A DNA stretch of 64,000 nt, taken from positions 365,110 to 429,109 of the forward strand of contig NZ_CP123991.1 of the NCBI RefSeq assembly GCF_029919255.1, given 5' to 3'. The position numbers and the translations under genes are program-made. The first letter of the stretch is position 1, and each line of letters opens with the position of its first letter. The DNA is from a cyanobacterium endosymbiont of Epithemia clementina EcSB (GTDB lineage: Bacteria; Cyanobacteriota; Cyanobacteriia; Cyanobacteriales; Microcystaceae). The notes beneath the pieces were generated by a model that worked only from the letters and a program-made list of their open reading frames with translations, made no database searches and had not been told where the DNA came from. This document shows positions 29,034-37,947 of this stretch, in pieces.

Positions 29034-30524
29034 ATGACAAATTCATCAAAAAAAACTCAATCTTTACTCAGACAATTCAAATTGTTCGATTGGATCGCTC
29101 TAGGATGTATTGTTATTCTCAGTTTGGCACTAGGAGTAGTGTTAGTGAGAGGAGAACAAATTCCCTTGCGGGTCAGTTATTTTAGTTGGAACGGGAAAAA
29201 AATTGGGCTACAAGATAAAGCTTTTAGAATAACTTTCAACCGTCCTGTCGATAAAGATAGTGTTAAAAAATATCTATCTATTGATCCTCCCCTTCCTGGG
29301 AAAATTAGCTGGCAAGGACGCCAATTAATTTATACTTTAGATGATCCCCCAATTTACGGGACAAATTATCAAATTAAATTGCAAAATGCTCACAGAACTT
29401 ATGATCAGAAACCGATTGAATCATTTGTTAGTTTATTTAGCACTCGTGATCGTACCTTTGCTTATATTGGCGTTACTAAAGAAGAACGAGGGCAGCTAAT
29501 TCTTTATAACATTACTGATGCTAATCAGCCGAAAAAAACAATTCTAACCCCTCTAGACTTAATTGTCACAAATTTTAGAATTTATCCCAATGGTAATAAA
29601 ATTCTGTTTAGCGCTTATGAACCTAGTCTCAGGGGTAAAACATTAGTCAACCAGCAGTTATACACGGTCACCACTGGTTTACAAGTCTCTCCTAATGGTG
29701 TTGAAATACCACGAGCTGGGAGACTCAAACGCATCCTTGATAGAAAAGACTATCAAAATTTGAGTTTCGATCTGTCGCGCAATGGTCAAAGTATTGTCAT
29801 TTGGCGAATTAATCATAAAAACCCAGCTGATTCAGGGTTATGGACGGTTTTTGACGGGCAAGACCCCAGACCATTAGGAGTTCCTGGAGGAGATTTTGTT
29901 ATTTCCCCTGATGGTAAGCGTGTGGTTATCTCTCAACGAGGTGGGGTGGGAATAGTTCCTTTGACTTCTGATGGGGGATCGTCAGAATTTTTAACAGGGT
30001 ATGAAAAAAGTCTAGGATTTTCTGCCGATGGGAAGCAGATACTTCTGGTTAGAGATAATCGAGATTATACGCAATCACTGATAATTATCAATCGAAATAA
30101 AAAAAAGCAAGAGTTATTCCGTACCCTTTATCCAATTATTGACTGTGAGTTTGAACCTAGAGAAGAAAAATTGCTTTATTGTCTTAAAACTGACTTAGTT
30201 GAGGATAAACAAGGTAAATACCGTGAAGAACCTTTTCTTTCAGTAATTGATGTGGAAAAAAAGGTAGATTTTCCTCTACTTGCTTTACCCAACTATCGGG
30301 ATGTCCAACTAAGTATGTCTCCTGATGGAGTCGCTTTATTATTCGATCAAGTGGCGACAAGGGTTCCCAAGTCAACTGATGATTTAATTACCTCAGAACA
30401 ACAGGCAATTGTTGATGGACAAGTGTGGTTACTTCCACTGCCTGAGTTAAAAGAATCAGACAAAACTCTTAAAATTAAACCAGAAGAACTAGAAATCGGG
30501 TTCAAACCACAATGGTTGCCTTAA
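29034..30524 (+). CDS. Membrane-anchored protein with Ig-like domain and TolB/WD40-like beta-propeller
   Basis: A 496-residue conserved cyanobacterial protein of unknown function. A single N-terminal membrane helix (about residues 18-40, WIALGCIVILSLALGVVLVR) anchors it, with the bulk probably periplasmic. Residues 45-125 look like a bacterial Ig-like domain of the SbsA/Big_5 kind (FRITFNRPVDKDSVKKYLSI, PIYGTNYQIKL). The remainder has repeated propeller-like strands such as GNKILFSAYEP, GQSIVIWRINH, VISPDGKRVVISQ and MSPDGVALLFDQ. The frame is intact and full length for the family. Its conservation in a decaying region suggests function, which I cannot name. Confidence 0.75.
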   Translation: MTNSSKKTQSLLRQFKLFDWIALGCIVILSLALGVVLVRGEQIPLRVSYFSWNGKKIGLQDKAFRITFNRPVDKDSVKKYLSIDPPLPGKISWQGRQLIYTLDDPPIYGTNYQIKLQNAHRTYDQKPIESFVSLFSTRDRTFAYIGVTKEERGQLILYNITDANQPKKTILTPLDLIVTNFRIYPNGNKILFSAYEPSLRGKTLVNQQLYTVTTGLQVSPNGVEIPRAGRLKRILDRKDYQNLSFDLSRNGQSIVIWRINHKNPADSGLWTVFDGQDPRPLGVPGGDFVISPDGKRVVISQRGGVGIVPLTSDGGSSEFLTGYEKSLGFSADGKQILLVRDNRDYTQSLIIINRNKKKQELFRTLYPIIDCEFEPREEKLLYCLKTDLVEDKQGKYREEPFLSVIDVEKKVDFPLLALPNYRDVQLSMSPDGVALLFDQVATRVPKSTDDLITSEQQAIVDGQVWLLPLPELKESDKTLKIKPEELEIGFKPQWLP

Positions 30525-30678
30525 GGTTTTATTTAGGGGTTATTCGTTGACTTTGTTAATGTTTGTAACAACATTTTGCAAGAAATGCCTTAAGTTTTTT
30601 AGTTTCTTCTCCAGAGATGGTAGGCTTAGTTCAGAACTGGATAGTAACACACCAAAATGTGTGGACAGTAGTTAACAA

Positions 30679-30684
30679 GGAGTT
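30679..30684 (+). promoter_or_regulatory. Ribosome-binding site of the psaM-like ORF
   Basis: AAGGAG lies 10 bases before the ATG at 30695. Its presence supports this 30-codon frame as a real, formerly or still translated gene. Confidence 0.6.
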
Positions 30685-30694
30685 TATTTCCCAT

Positions 30695-30787
30695 GCCCAT
30701 ATCGGAGCTCCAAGTTGTTGCTTTAATAATTGCTTTGGTTCCTAGACTTCTTACTTTTCACCTATCTATGGAACTTTGTAAGTAAAA
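30695..30787 (+). CDS. psaM: PsaM-like photosystem I subunit XII, possibly decaying
   Basis: A 30-residue hydrophobic peptide starting MPISELQVVALIIALVPRLL and ending TFHLSMELCK. PsaM of cyanobacteria is a 30-31-residue single-helix protein with the pattern SDTQxxxALxIALVPxFLAFRLxxxLYK (family knowledge). The match spans the entire length, including IALVP and LSxEL-K at the end. Deviations at usually conserved positions, such as arginine after the VP pair inside the membrane helix, histidine for the FRL arginine and a one-residue deletion near the N-terminus, suggest relaxed selection. The frame has no stop and keeps an AAGGAG site. Either it is a live, divergent PSI subunit or a photosystem relic. 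Confidence 0.72.
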
Positions 30788-30971
30788 TATTCGTTTTATA
30801 AAATAGTCAGCTGCTCATCGTTGATAGTTAAATTCAAGAATAATTTTTCTTTATTCTTATCGTTTGAAAAACCGTGTGAGCAGTCTACAAAACTAATTGT
30901 TAGCACATTTGTTGACTGATTACTGTCCAGAGTTTTTTATTGATGATTCTTCCTCACACAGTTTAATGCTT

Positions 30972-31346
30972 ATGGCTGCACCTCAAATTTTAGAAACTCA
31001 TCGGAGTCCCAATTTCTCTTCTGTCCGCCGACGTCGTTGCAAACCGACTCAGAAAGAAATTTATCTTCAGGGTCAATGGATGACTACCGAAATTAAAGTT
31101 AAACTGATCGTTAATGGAACTTTGTCAATTCTTGCAGCTTTTACTTTGCTAAGGCTGCTTCCTTATCAGTTTTTACAACAGGAAAAACTAAAGGAAGTTC
31201 GAACTCAAGTCCAAGAAACAGAAAGACGGGTGGGAGAGTTGAGAAAGGATTTCAGCCGGAGTTTCGATCCACATCAAGTCAGACAAATGATGCAAGAGAA
31301 TAGCTCTTTAATTGATCCCAATAAACTGCAGATTTATTGGAAATAA
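30972..31346 (+). CDS. Conserved cyanobacterial hypothetical protein, one membrane helix plus coiled coil
   Basis: About 124 residues starting MAAPQILETHRSP. The frame is open to a TTG at 30897, but the ATG at 30972 (or 30966) gives the more credible start. A basic segment (VRRRRCKPTQKE) precedes a hydrophobic helix (about LIVNGTLSILAAFTLLRLLPY). Then comes a charged, coiled-coil-like region (QEKLKEVRTQVQETERRVGE) and an SFDPHQVRQMMQENSSLIDP tail. This layout, with short basic N-terminus, single helix and coiled coil, recalls septum-type proteins such as FtsB, but I see no proof of that. The function is unknown. Confidence 0.65.
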   Translation: MAAPQILETHRSPNFSSVRRRRCKPTQKEIYLQGQWMTTEIKVKLIVNGTLSILAAFTLLRLLPYQFLQQEKLKEVRTQVQETERRVGELRKDFSRSFDPHQVRQMMQENSSLIDPNKLQIYWK

Positions 31347-32724
31347 TTTTTTATATCTTTAGACAATAATCAAGGTGTTACGCAGAAAAGGCCAGTCGAG
31401 TCTAGTTTGTTTTTAGGCGACTAGAGTGTGTTGGCAATTTTTTCTGTTGGTTATTTTGAATTGCTTGATATTTTTTCTGATAAATATTTGCTAAATGAGG
31501 ATTAAGACATTTATCCTCAACCTCTCTCAAACAATATTTAACTTCGATAATTCTTTTATTAGATAAAGTCAAGTTTAACTATCCTCGTATTGTATAAATT
31601 TTAGAATGTTGTTGTTCAGGAATACCCTAGATGCTAATTCTAGATACATCTATCCCAAAACTATTGAAGGAAACTCCATCAAAGGAGTGGATAAAGCGAT
31701 CATTTAAGATAAAAAAAAGAAAGGCAAAATTAACTTCTAGAAGAATCGGTAAGATTCTTCTAGAAAGGGCTGGAAATGGAAAGTAACAAAAATTGTTCAT
31801 GTACTAAAAAAAATAAGAAAGACTTTAGATAATAGAGACAGATGAAACTCAAAATAGCGTAAGGATAAAAGTACAGATAAGGTGATTATTCATTGATAAT
31901 GATCCAGTACATATAAATAGTTTAGTTAAAGTCGAATAGAAACAATGAGAAGAGAAAGGATTATATCTATTTTTTAGACTAACTCATTGTCCGAAAGTAA
32001 ATTCAACAAAAAGGAAAGAGGATCAAATAAAAGCTTATAAAATTGCCAAAAAAATATTTAAAGATAATTATTATTGAGCTAAGATAGTCAAATAAAGTTT
32101 TACTCAAAAGAATTACTCTAAGAGATATCAGTCGAAACAATATAAAGTTAACTTGAATTACTTAACGATAGCAACAAAGAATAATTTATATTTTTAACGT
32201 TACCTTTAGCTATTTATTTACCTATAATCCCGAAAGTCTTCAATATGTTGACTTAAATGATGTTTCTTTAATGAAAGATGATAACAATAGATTTTTAACT
32301 ATTACTAAGTCTAAATAACAGTAGAAAATATCTAAGTCTTTTTAGACATAAGTAAAAATTAATTACAATGACCAGACAATTATAACAATAATATCTTCTG
32401 GTAGAAGATTTTAAAGATAAAATACTTGTACAAATAATTATTGAAATTCATCTTAAAAGGATAAATTATTCCACAAATGTCATTGCATATACTAAGTAAC
32501 CCATACTTCACTCCTATAAAATGATCTCAGTAAATCTCTAGAAGATTTTATTAATAAATCTCGGGTTGTGAATTAATTTACATTAAAGTTATTATTTAGA
32601 CATCCTGACCGAGACAACTGTCTTGAACTCCGTCATTCAACCCAACTTACAAAATTATTAATACTCTAGACAACAACCCCGAGATAGTAAGAAGCTTCGA
32701 ACGCTATTTTTGCTACTCAATCAA
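31347..32724. other. 1.4 kb spacer with an unidentified dead gene
   Basis: On the minus strand a frame from about 31660 down to a TAG at 31402-31404 reads GIPEQQHSKIYTIRG, a stop, then LNLTLSNKRIIEVKYCLREV and VEDKCLNPHLANIYQKKY with a lysine/glutamine-rich tail. It looks like the C-terminus of a genuine soluble protein with two nonsense codons, but I cannot name it. A 13-bp hairpin lies at 31735-31765. The rest (31770-32720) shows nothing assignable. Confidence 0.45.
31735..31765. repeat. Hairpin with 13-bp perfect stem
   Basis: Bases 31735-31747 pair with 31753-31765 around a 5-base loop, next to the unidentified dead minus-strand gene. There is no adjacent intact gene. Confidence 0.5.
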
Positions 32725-32795
32725 AGCGGGTGAGGGGAATCGAACCCCTATCATTAGCTTGGAAGGCTAAGGTTTTACCACTAAACTACACCCGC
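32725..32795 (-). tRNA. tRNA-Gly(UCC)
   Basis: A 71-base cloverleaf on the minus strand. The acceptor GCGGGTG pairs with CACCCGC and CCA is not encoded. The anticodon stem TTAGC/GCTAA encloses CTTCCAA, giving anticodon TCC for GGA/GGG glycine codons. The T arm AGGGG-TTCGATT-CCCCT is normal. Confidence 0.95.
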
Positions 32796-32905
32796 AGGTT
32801 AGTTGCAATTTACCGCAACTTATCTAGGTAAGATTAACATAAATATTAAATACTTGTCAAGGTCTTGGTTAGAACTTTTCCAGACCTTGAAGAACAAGTC
32901 CTTGA

Positions 32906-33412
32906 CTAAATCGCTTTAATGGCATCTGACAAGGTTTTCCAACGAAAATAACGTTCTCCTCCCATTTCCACAATGACCTTAATCCGAGGTTCAATAGAGG
33001 GTAAATTAGCGAGATATTCCAATTCGGTTTTGGATAGAATATATCCCTCTAAAATCCATAATATTAATCCCTTAGACTTAGTTGGTAAGTTTTCTAGTTG
33101 ATACGCGGCAATGGGAGGAACAAAATAGATAGAGCCAACAGCCGCATCTTGTCCAATATTCTTTTTACCCAAATGGGGAGGGCGAACTCCATGAATGCCC
33201 ATCAAATAGGCACTAACATCGCCAAGTCCCTTGGCTGTTAAAGAAAGGCTATTATAGCCATTGGCTCGTAAACGTCGTTGATAACGCCCTTCAAAGCCAC
33301 CCTCTAGGGGGGCATATACTGCTAATGCGCCTGAGCTTTCTAGAGCGTGAGTTAATCCTTTTCCAGTCTCTAAAGCGCGTAGCAATCCTTTTCCGATGGT
33401 TAGCAGTGCCAT
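32906..33412 (-). CDS. ndhN: NAD(P)H-quinone oxidoreductase subunit N
   Basis: A 168-residue hydrophilic subunit of the cyanobacterial NDH-1 complex, used for respiration and cyclic electron flow at the membrane. Diagnostic sequence includes APLEGGFEGRYQRRLRANGY, LTAKGLGDVSAYLMGIHGVR, RPPHLGKKNIGQDAAVGSIY and KVIVEMGGERYFRW. The family length is about 158. The additional ten residues come from an in-frame tandem duplication near the N-terminus: GKGLLRALET is followed directly by GKGLTHALES. Presence of this oxygenic-type subunit shows that NDH-1 is retained. It is divergent from nothing and stands alone. Confidence 0.95.
   Translation of the reverse strand: MALLTIGKGLLRALETGKGLTHALESSGALAVYAPLEGGFEGRYQRRLRANGYNSLSLTAKGLGDVSAYLMGIHGVRPPHLGKKNIGQDAAVGSIYFVPPIAAYQLENLPTKSKGLILWILEGYILSKTELEYLANLPSIEPRIKVIVEMGGERYFRWKTLSDAIKAI
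33335..33394 (-). repeat. 30-bp in-frame tandem duplication inside ndhN
   Basis: Two consecutive copies of a ten-codon unit encode GKGLLRALET and GKGLTHALES, with the GGAAAAGGATT start shared. The copies have diverged at several bases, so the duplication is not brand new. Coordinates are approximate by a base or two. Confidence 0.7.
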
Positions 33413-34158
33413 TGCAGTCCTAAAAAAACTCCTTTATTGATTATAAGGGAATCCTTCCCGTTGAGAGAAAGATTTAAATCTTAACTTTAAAGTTCAGGCA
33501 GTTTTACTGAACAATACTCACAACATATACTCATAACCACTCGCCCAAATAGATCCTAATGTTTCAGGCAATTTGACCCCGCTTATTGTCACAATTACTC
33601 TCGTTGCTGGCGACTATAAAAGTGAATTCTTCCTGAGAAAAAGAAAATAAAACGAACAGGACGTACGTTATAATTTACCCTGTAAAAGGCTCTTGGGAAA
33701 ACAACACTCAACTCACTTCAGCAAATACTGCTTGAGAATTTAAATAGCAAAGAAAGCTAATGGTATTAAACACCACACCAGACTGATCGTCAGCATACTG
33801 AAGAAATTCTACATTTTCCTAAAAATAAATTAAATAAGGATAATCTTTCCTATTTTGGCGGACTTATTCTGACAATCAATAATATATGGGAGATAAGTTT
33901 AGACTAAATCCTTTCAGATCAGGAAATTGTTTTGTTAGACTACCCAAAAGTAGACCTTTCCCATCCTTCCAAAATTAAGAATTTTGGAAGGATGGGAAAG
34001 GTTTACATAAAAAATAACCGTTAAATAATCACCGTTAATGGATTGTCTGATAAAAAATTGTTGTCAGTAAGCAATCAAAACTGAGGACTTAAAAATTAAA
34101 AAAAGCTTTTTTTTAGTCAATGTGTTTGTCTTCATGGAGTTGTTAATGTTCTTAACAA
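33413..34158. other. Spacer with a strong hairpin between ndhN and the glyoxalase-like gene
   Basis: A minus-strand scrap near 33740-33800 reads MLTISLVWCLIPLAFFAI, a stop, then ILKQYLLK. It resembles a very small membrane protein with one nonsense codon; I cannot assign it. The hairpin at 33954-34002 is the only other notable element. Confidence 0.45.
33954..34002 (-). terminator. Terminator hairpin (23-bp stem) after the glyoxalase-like gene
   Basis: Bases 33954-33976 pair perfectly with 33980-34002 around a 3-base loop, including GGGAAAGG and CCTTTCCC segments, so it is unusually stable for this genome. It lies about 160 bases beyond the stop of the minus-strand gene 34159-34746 and probably terminates it. 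Confidence 0.6.
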
Positions 34159-34746
34159 CTAATTATTGACCTCAGTCATTTCAATCACTCTTTCTTCAAT
34201 ATCTTTAACTAAAAAGTTGAGAGGTTGATTACGACGGATTTTGTATTTTAAGCGTCTCGATTGGACTCGCATTAAAATGTCTTCTAAACATTCATGGTCA
34301 AAACAGACATGACGTTGACGGTTTTTGTGTCCATAACTAGCCCCAGCAATAATATGCAACTGAGCGTTTCTTTTTAATTGATACCAAAGTCCATCAGAAT
34401 TTCTGAAAGCTGTTGCTGTTGTTGGACTAGAGGTAGTAGACATATAAAAAGAATCAAGTGCCTCTGTCCCTAAAGTCCGTTCGTAATTGTAATAGTAATG
34501 CAAGGGAACTTCCGCGACAGGTAATTCTAGCAAGCCCTGATAAAATTGTTGAGCTATCTCTAAATCACAAACCATAATAGTATAAACTTTGGGTGCGCTG
34601 GTGAGAAACATCCACATTGCTAAACCATAGGATGCTAGTAGCATCACCATAATGCCTTGGGTTGAAAAAAGACTATCAATGGGCAAAAACGTCGCTAAAT
34701 AATAGTGGTGTAGAGAAAAGTTAGTCTCAATATCCATAGAACTCAA
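34159..34746 (-). CDS. Glyoxalase/VOC-fold protein with N-terminal membrane segment
   Basis: A 195-residue conserved cyanobacterial protein. Residues about 28-48 (IMVMLLASYGLAMWMFLTSA) form a hydrophobic segment. Afterwards a vicinal-oxygen-chelate-like domain starts with KVYTIMVCDLEIAQQFYQGL, which is the beta-alpha pattern of glyoxalase-family half-modules. HVCFDHECLEDILMRVQ corresponds to the second metal-side block. The putative substrate is unknown. A second ATG three codons in (MDIETNF) is an alternative start. Full length for cyanobacterial homologues as far as I can recall. Confidence 0.7.
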   Translation of the reverse strand: MSSMDIETNFSLHHYYLATFLPIDSLFSTQGIMVMLLASYGLAMWMFLTSAPKVYTIMVCDLEIAQQFYQGLLELPVAEVPLHYYYNYERTLGTEALDSFYMSTTSSPTTATAFRNSDGLWYQLKRNAQLHIIAGASYGHKNRQRHVCFDHECLEDILMRVQSRRLKYKIRRNQPLNFLVKDIEERVIEMTEVNN

Positions 34747-36225
34747 TATCCATAGAATATTATTGATATAGATATATCAGATTTTTGTCTTAATTAAGCA
34801 ACTGAAAAAAGAGCTAAATGTCAAGAATGACAAGTTAACGTTATCTATTCAACTATAACAATACTCTTCATTTGTTGAGTTAAGCTTTTTGCATTAGTGA
34901 TGGCTAGCAGATATGTTTCCTATCTTTTTCATAAAATTAAAAAAATCTCAGAAAGTAGGCAAGGACAAACTAAAAAGTATTATGTCGAGACAAGACGGTA
35001 TAACTAGGCCAAATTTCATCAACTTGTATTTTGATTAGGCGAAATAAATTATACTAAGTTGTCAGTTATCCATCACTATCTTTGCGGTTATGGGGGTTAA
35101 GTAGGTTTAAGCTCTTCTTTTTTGCTAATTGCGCAGAATAATTCTTCTACAGGCTAAGGACTCCGGAGTCTCTTTAAAACCGGTCGTCTCAGTTTAGAAG
35201 ATCGCTTAATGTTTTAAATTCCCCTCGATAGGGTTGTGCCCTCTAGAGAAACTTCTAATAGTTGGCAATTTATTATTTTCAAACGGGGAAATGTGTCTTT
35301 TTGGATTCCTCCAGGCGTTCTTGCTCAAGAAAATGTTGTATCAGAGACAAAGCTCAGTTCAGTGAATTTTTGCTCCCTGACTTCCCAAAACGGCAATTGC
35401 CATTGCACTGTGATAGCTTATTCTGATTCCATCACTTGAAAACAAGGCAAAGAGCTACCAATATTTTTCTAGGCGCTCCAAAATAAAGTCGCTCCCCCAA
35501 AAAAATTCCAACCAACTGATGAACGTTCCATTCAGATGGATATCTATCCTAGTCAGGAATTAATTTTTAAAAGTGAAACCAAAACAATTACGATTGTAGT
35601 CCATTTAGTGGACAAACGGGTCTATGCACTAGGAGTTCGTCATGTTAAATCTGATTCTGATTCTAGATTAAATAGAGCCTTTTTCAAGGTTCTTAAATTG
35701 ATTAATCAGTGATATTGTGCCAGTCTTAAGAACTTTAGATCTGCTTGAGAAAAACCGAACCCTTTAGGTGCTCGAGCTCGTGTTGAAAGATTCTAGTTAC
35801 AAAATCGGTCAATTACTGCTGCTGTAATTGTCCATGGCAATCATAATATTCGACCTTAATTGTTTTATAAAACGGAAACAAGGCCAGTATCCTCCTAACA
35901 CTGAGACAAACTTCTTAATCTCTACGATAAAATTTATCATAATGGCGTTAGGATAGCGAGGATTCGAATAGGAGGCAAGTCGCAAAGACTAAGATAATTC
36001 AGGTGCAGCAATTTCTATTGCATTGGATTTGATCATAGTTGTCATTAATGACTAAATTAAGTCTTGTAGACTGTGATCAGTAAAATTGACAAAAGTTTAG
36101 GCAGTTTATTGCAGAATGGGGCTACCGACTTAAGTTCTCCTTAGAGAAGGATAAGTTTTTATAATTGATAATGATTGCCTTTGGTTTAAAACCTCTTCGT
36201 TCACGCAAAAAGAAAAAACTTTTCC
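34747..36225. other. 1.5 kb spacer with a dead secreted-protein gene
   Basis: The pseudogene 35236-35712 occupies the middle. The following 400 bases (about 35715-36110) have elevated G+C and coding-like fragments in changing frames, for example GARARVERF and ITAAVIVHGNHNIRP. They probably belong to a second eroded gene that I cannot identify. The first 450 bases show nothing assignable. Confidence 0.5.
35236..35712 (+). pseudogene. Dead conserved cyanobacterial secreted-protein gene (PsbP/DUF1795-like)
   Basis: One unbroken phase runs 159 codons with only two nonsense codons (TGA 35437-35439, TAG 35470-35472). Readable blocks include SNSWQFIIFKRGNVSFWIPP, LTSQNGNCHCTVIAYSDSI, APPKKFQPTDERSIQMDIYP and LVDKRVYALGVRHVKSDSDS, ending in AFFKVLKLINQ. 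The pattern of a beta-rich domain with an IPPG loop, VAYAD-like strand and a final helix is that of small lipoprotein-type PsbP/DUF1795 relatives. I infer the family from fold-like pattern only. The N-terminal signal sequence has eroded. Confidence 0.7.
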
Positions 36226-37275
36226 TTATTGCAAATTGTCTAGTTTGATGCGAGGATCAACTGCTTTGAGCAATAAATCTGCTAACAAATTCCCCACAAT
36301 CAACATAGTTGCCCCCATCGTTAAACTTCCCATAACTAGGTAAAGATCTTGTGCTTGAACTGCTCCTAAAATTAAAGTTCCTAACCCTGGCCAGTTAAAG
36401 AAAAATTCTGCAATAAACGATCCCCCTAATAAACTGGCAAACTCGAACCCCAGTAAAGTAATCAAGGGGTTAATGGCATTGCGTAATCCATGAACATAAA
36501 TAACTTTATCTTCAGATAATCCTTTTGCTCGTGCAGTTTGAATATAATCTTGTCGCATCACATCCAACATTTGCCCACGCGTCAAGCGCATTAGCCCGGC
36601 AAAACTCGTAATACTTAAGGCAACAGTTGGTAAAATCATGTGCCATCCAATATCAAATATCTTCCCGATGGGAGATAATTCTGGATGATTCAAACTTATC
36701 ATATCCCCTACAGGTAAAATAGGAGAAACATTTTGAGCGAAAATTAATAATAGTAATGCCGTAATAAAACTGGGAAATCCTTGTCCTAAATAACTAACTA
36801 CCCGCAGAATTTTATCAATCAAACTATTTTTTTTGACTGCACTTAATATGCCAAGAGGTAAGGCTATCAGCCAAGTTAACATAATTGAAGCTATGCTCAA
36901 TAATAATGTTGCTATAATTCGTTCGTTTAAGAGAGAAATAACTGAGCGATTAAAGACAAAACTTTCTCCAAAATCAAGATAAGTAACAACTTGAAATAAC
37001 CATTTGCTATACTGCTCATACCAAGGTTTATCTAATCCAAAACGTTCGGTTAAACTAACCAGTGTTTCTGCAGAGATATTGGGATTTTGTTTGAGGGTAT
37101 CTAGATAATTTCCTGGAGCAATTTGAATGATAAGGAAACTAAGAAAAGAAGCTAAAAGTAAAGTTAAAAGTCCTTGTATAATTCGTTTTATAACATAGAG
37201 ATTAGTGTCACTTGTCAACCAATTCTTTAGTTTTATTAAAAATTTATTAGATTGAGAGGATGAGGAAGAATTCAT
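36226..37275 (-). CDS. Peptide/nickel-type ABC transporter permease (DppB/OppB family)
   Basis: A 349-residue inner-membrane permease. It has six hydrophobic segments and the family landmarks: FLIIQIAPGN in helix 1, ERFGLDKPWYEQYSKWL after it, the EAA-type loop with LRLTRGQMLDVMRQDYIQTA followed by RAKGLSEDKVIYVHGLRNA, and FFNWPGLGTLILGAVQAQD near the end. It would pair with a DppC-type permease and ATPases that are not nearby, so the substrate is not deducible. An N-terminal extension of about 30 residues rich in serine and lysine precedes helix 1. Confidence 0.92.
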   Translation of the reverse strand: MNSSSSSQSNKFLIKLKNWLTSDTNLYVIKRIIQGLLTLLLASFLSFLIIQIAPGNYLDTLKQNPNISAETLVSLTERFGLDKPWYEQYSKWLFQVVTYLDFGESFVFNRSVISLLNERIIATLLLSIASIMLTWLIALPLGILSAVKKNSLIDKILRVVSYLGQGFPSFITALLLLIFAQNVSPILPVGDMISLNHPELSPIGKIFDIGWHMILPTVALSITSFAGLMRLTRGQMLDVMRQDYIQTARAKGLSEDKVIYVHGLRNAINPLITLLGFEFASLLGGSFIAEFFFNWPGLGTLILGAVQAQDLYLVMGSLTMGATMLIVGNLLADLLLKAVDPRIKLDNLQ

Positions 37276-37428
37276 AGGTTAGTAAATTTATACACTGTTA
37301 ATTTTAAATTTTTGTCAATTATAAACATGTTAAACAAATAGTAAATAACCAAATTTTTAAAAGATTTCTGTAGAGAAAACATAAGATTAATCTCAATTAA
37401 AGAGGAAATATAGCTGAGAATTATTTTC

Positions 37429-37947
37429 TTAATAATCTACTAGGGTAATAATTGGCACATTAGGAAGTTTTTGGCGACCTTTTAGGGCTTTTAACTCCAT
37501 GATAAAAGCAAATCCCAACACCTCACAACCAATTTTCTCTAACAAATCTACTGTTGCTCTAGCGGTTCCTCCCGTGGCAATCAAATCATCAACAATAAGT
37601 ACTCTATGATCATCAGCTAAAGCATCTTGGTGTATTTCGAGTTTATTGGTTCCATACTCCAAATCGTACTCAACTTGATAGACTGCTGCCGGAAGCTTAC
37701 CAGGTTTACGAACAGGGACAAAACCAGCCTCAAGTTGGTAAGCTAAAGGAACTCCAAACAAAAAACCGCGAGATTCCATCCCCACCACATAATCAGGCAA
37801 TAAACCCTGATATTGACATCTCTGGCATAAGGTATCAATGGTATAGCGCAATCCTTTCTGATTGCTGAGCAGAGTGGTAATATCTCGAAACATAATCCCT
37901 GGTTTAGGAAAGTCGGGAACATCCCTAATCAACGCTTTAAGATCCAT
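37429..37947 (-). CDS. apt: Adenine phosphoribosyltransferase
   Basis: A 172-residue purine-salvage enzyme converting adenine and PRPP to AMP. Landmarks are [17 protein letters not shown] at the N-terminus, [30 protein letters not shown] and the PRPP-binding [20 protein letters not shown]. The sequence is full length. It lies 150 bases upstream of the peptide permease gene on the same strand. Confidence 0.97.
   Translation of the reverse strand: MDLKALIRDVPDFPKPGIMFRDITTLLSNQKGLRYTIDTLCQRCQYQGLLPDYVVGMESRGFLFGVPLAYQLEAGFVPVRKPGKLPAAVYQVEYDLEYGTNKLEIHQDALADDHRVLIVDDLIATGGTARATVDLLEKIGCEVLGFAFIMELKALKGRQKLPNVPIITLVDY

Larger units (their letters stand above)
30525..30971. other. Spacer with a psaM-like ORF
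   Basis: The gap between the propeller protein and the next gene contains the 30-codon psaM-like frame at 30695-30787. Both flanks are unremarkable. Confidence 0.5.

Noticed and set aside
30946-30960. CTTCCTCACAC as the unpaired motif of the cyanobacterial small RNA Yfr1
   Set aside because: The motif is not exact and no flanking stem-loops or terminator are present; it lies just upstream of a protein start.
33740-33800. Minus-strand scrap MLTISLVWCLIPLAFFAI as a small photosystem or NDH subunit
   Set aside because: It has an internal stop and matched none of the small photosystem, cytochrome b6f or NDH proteins I could recall.
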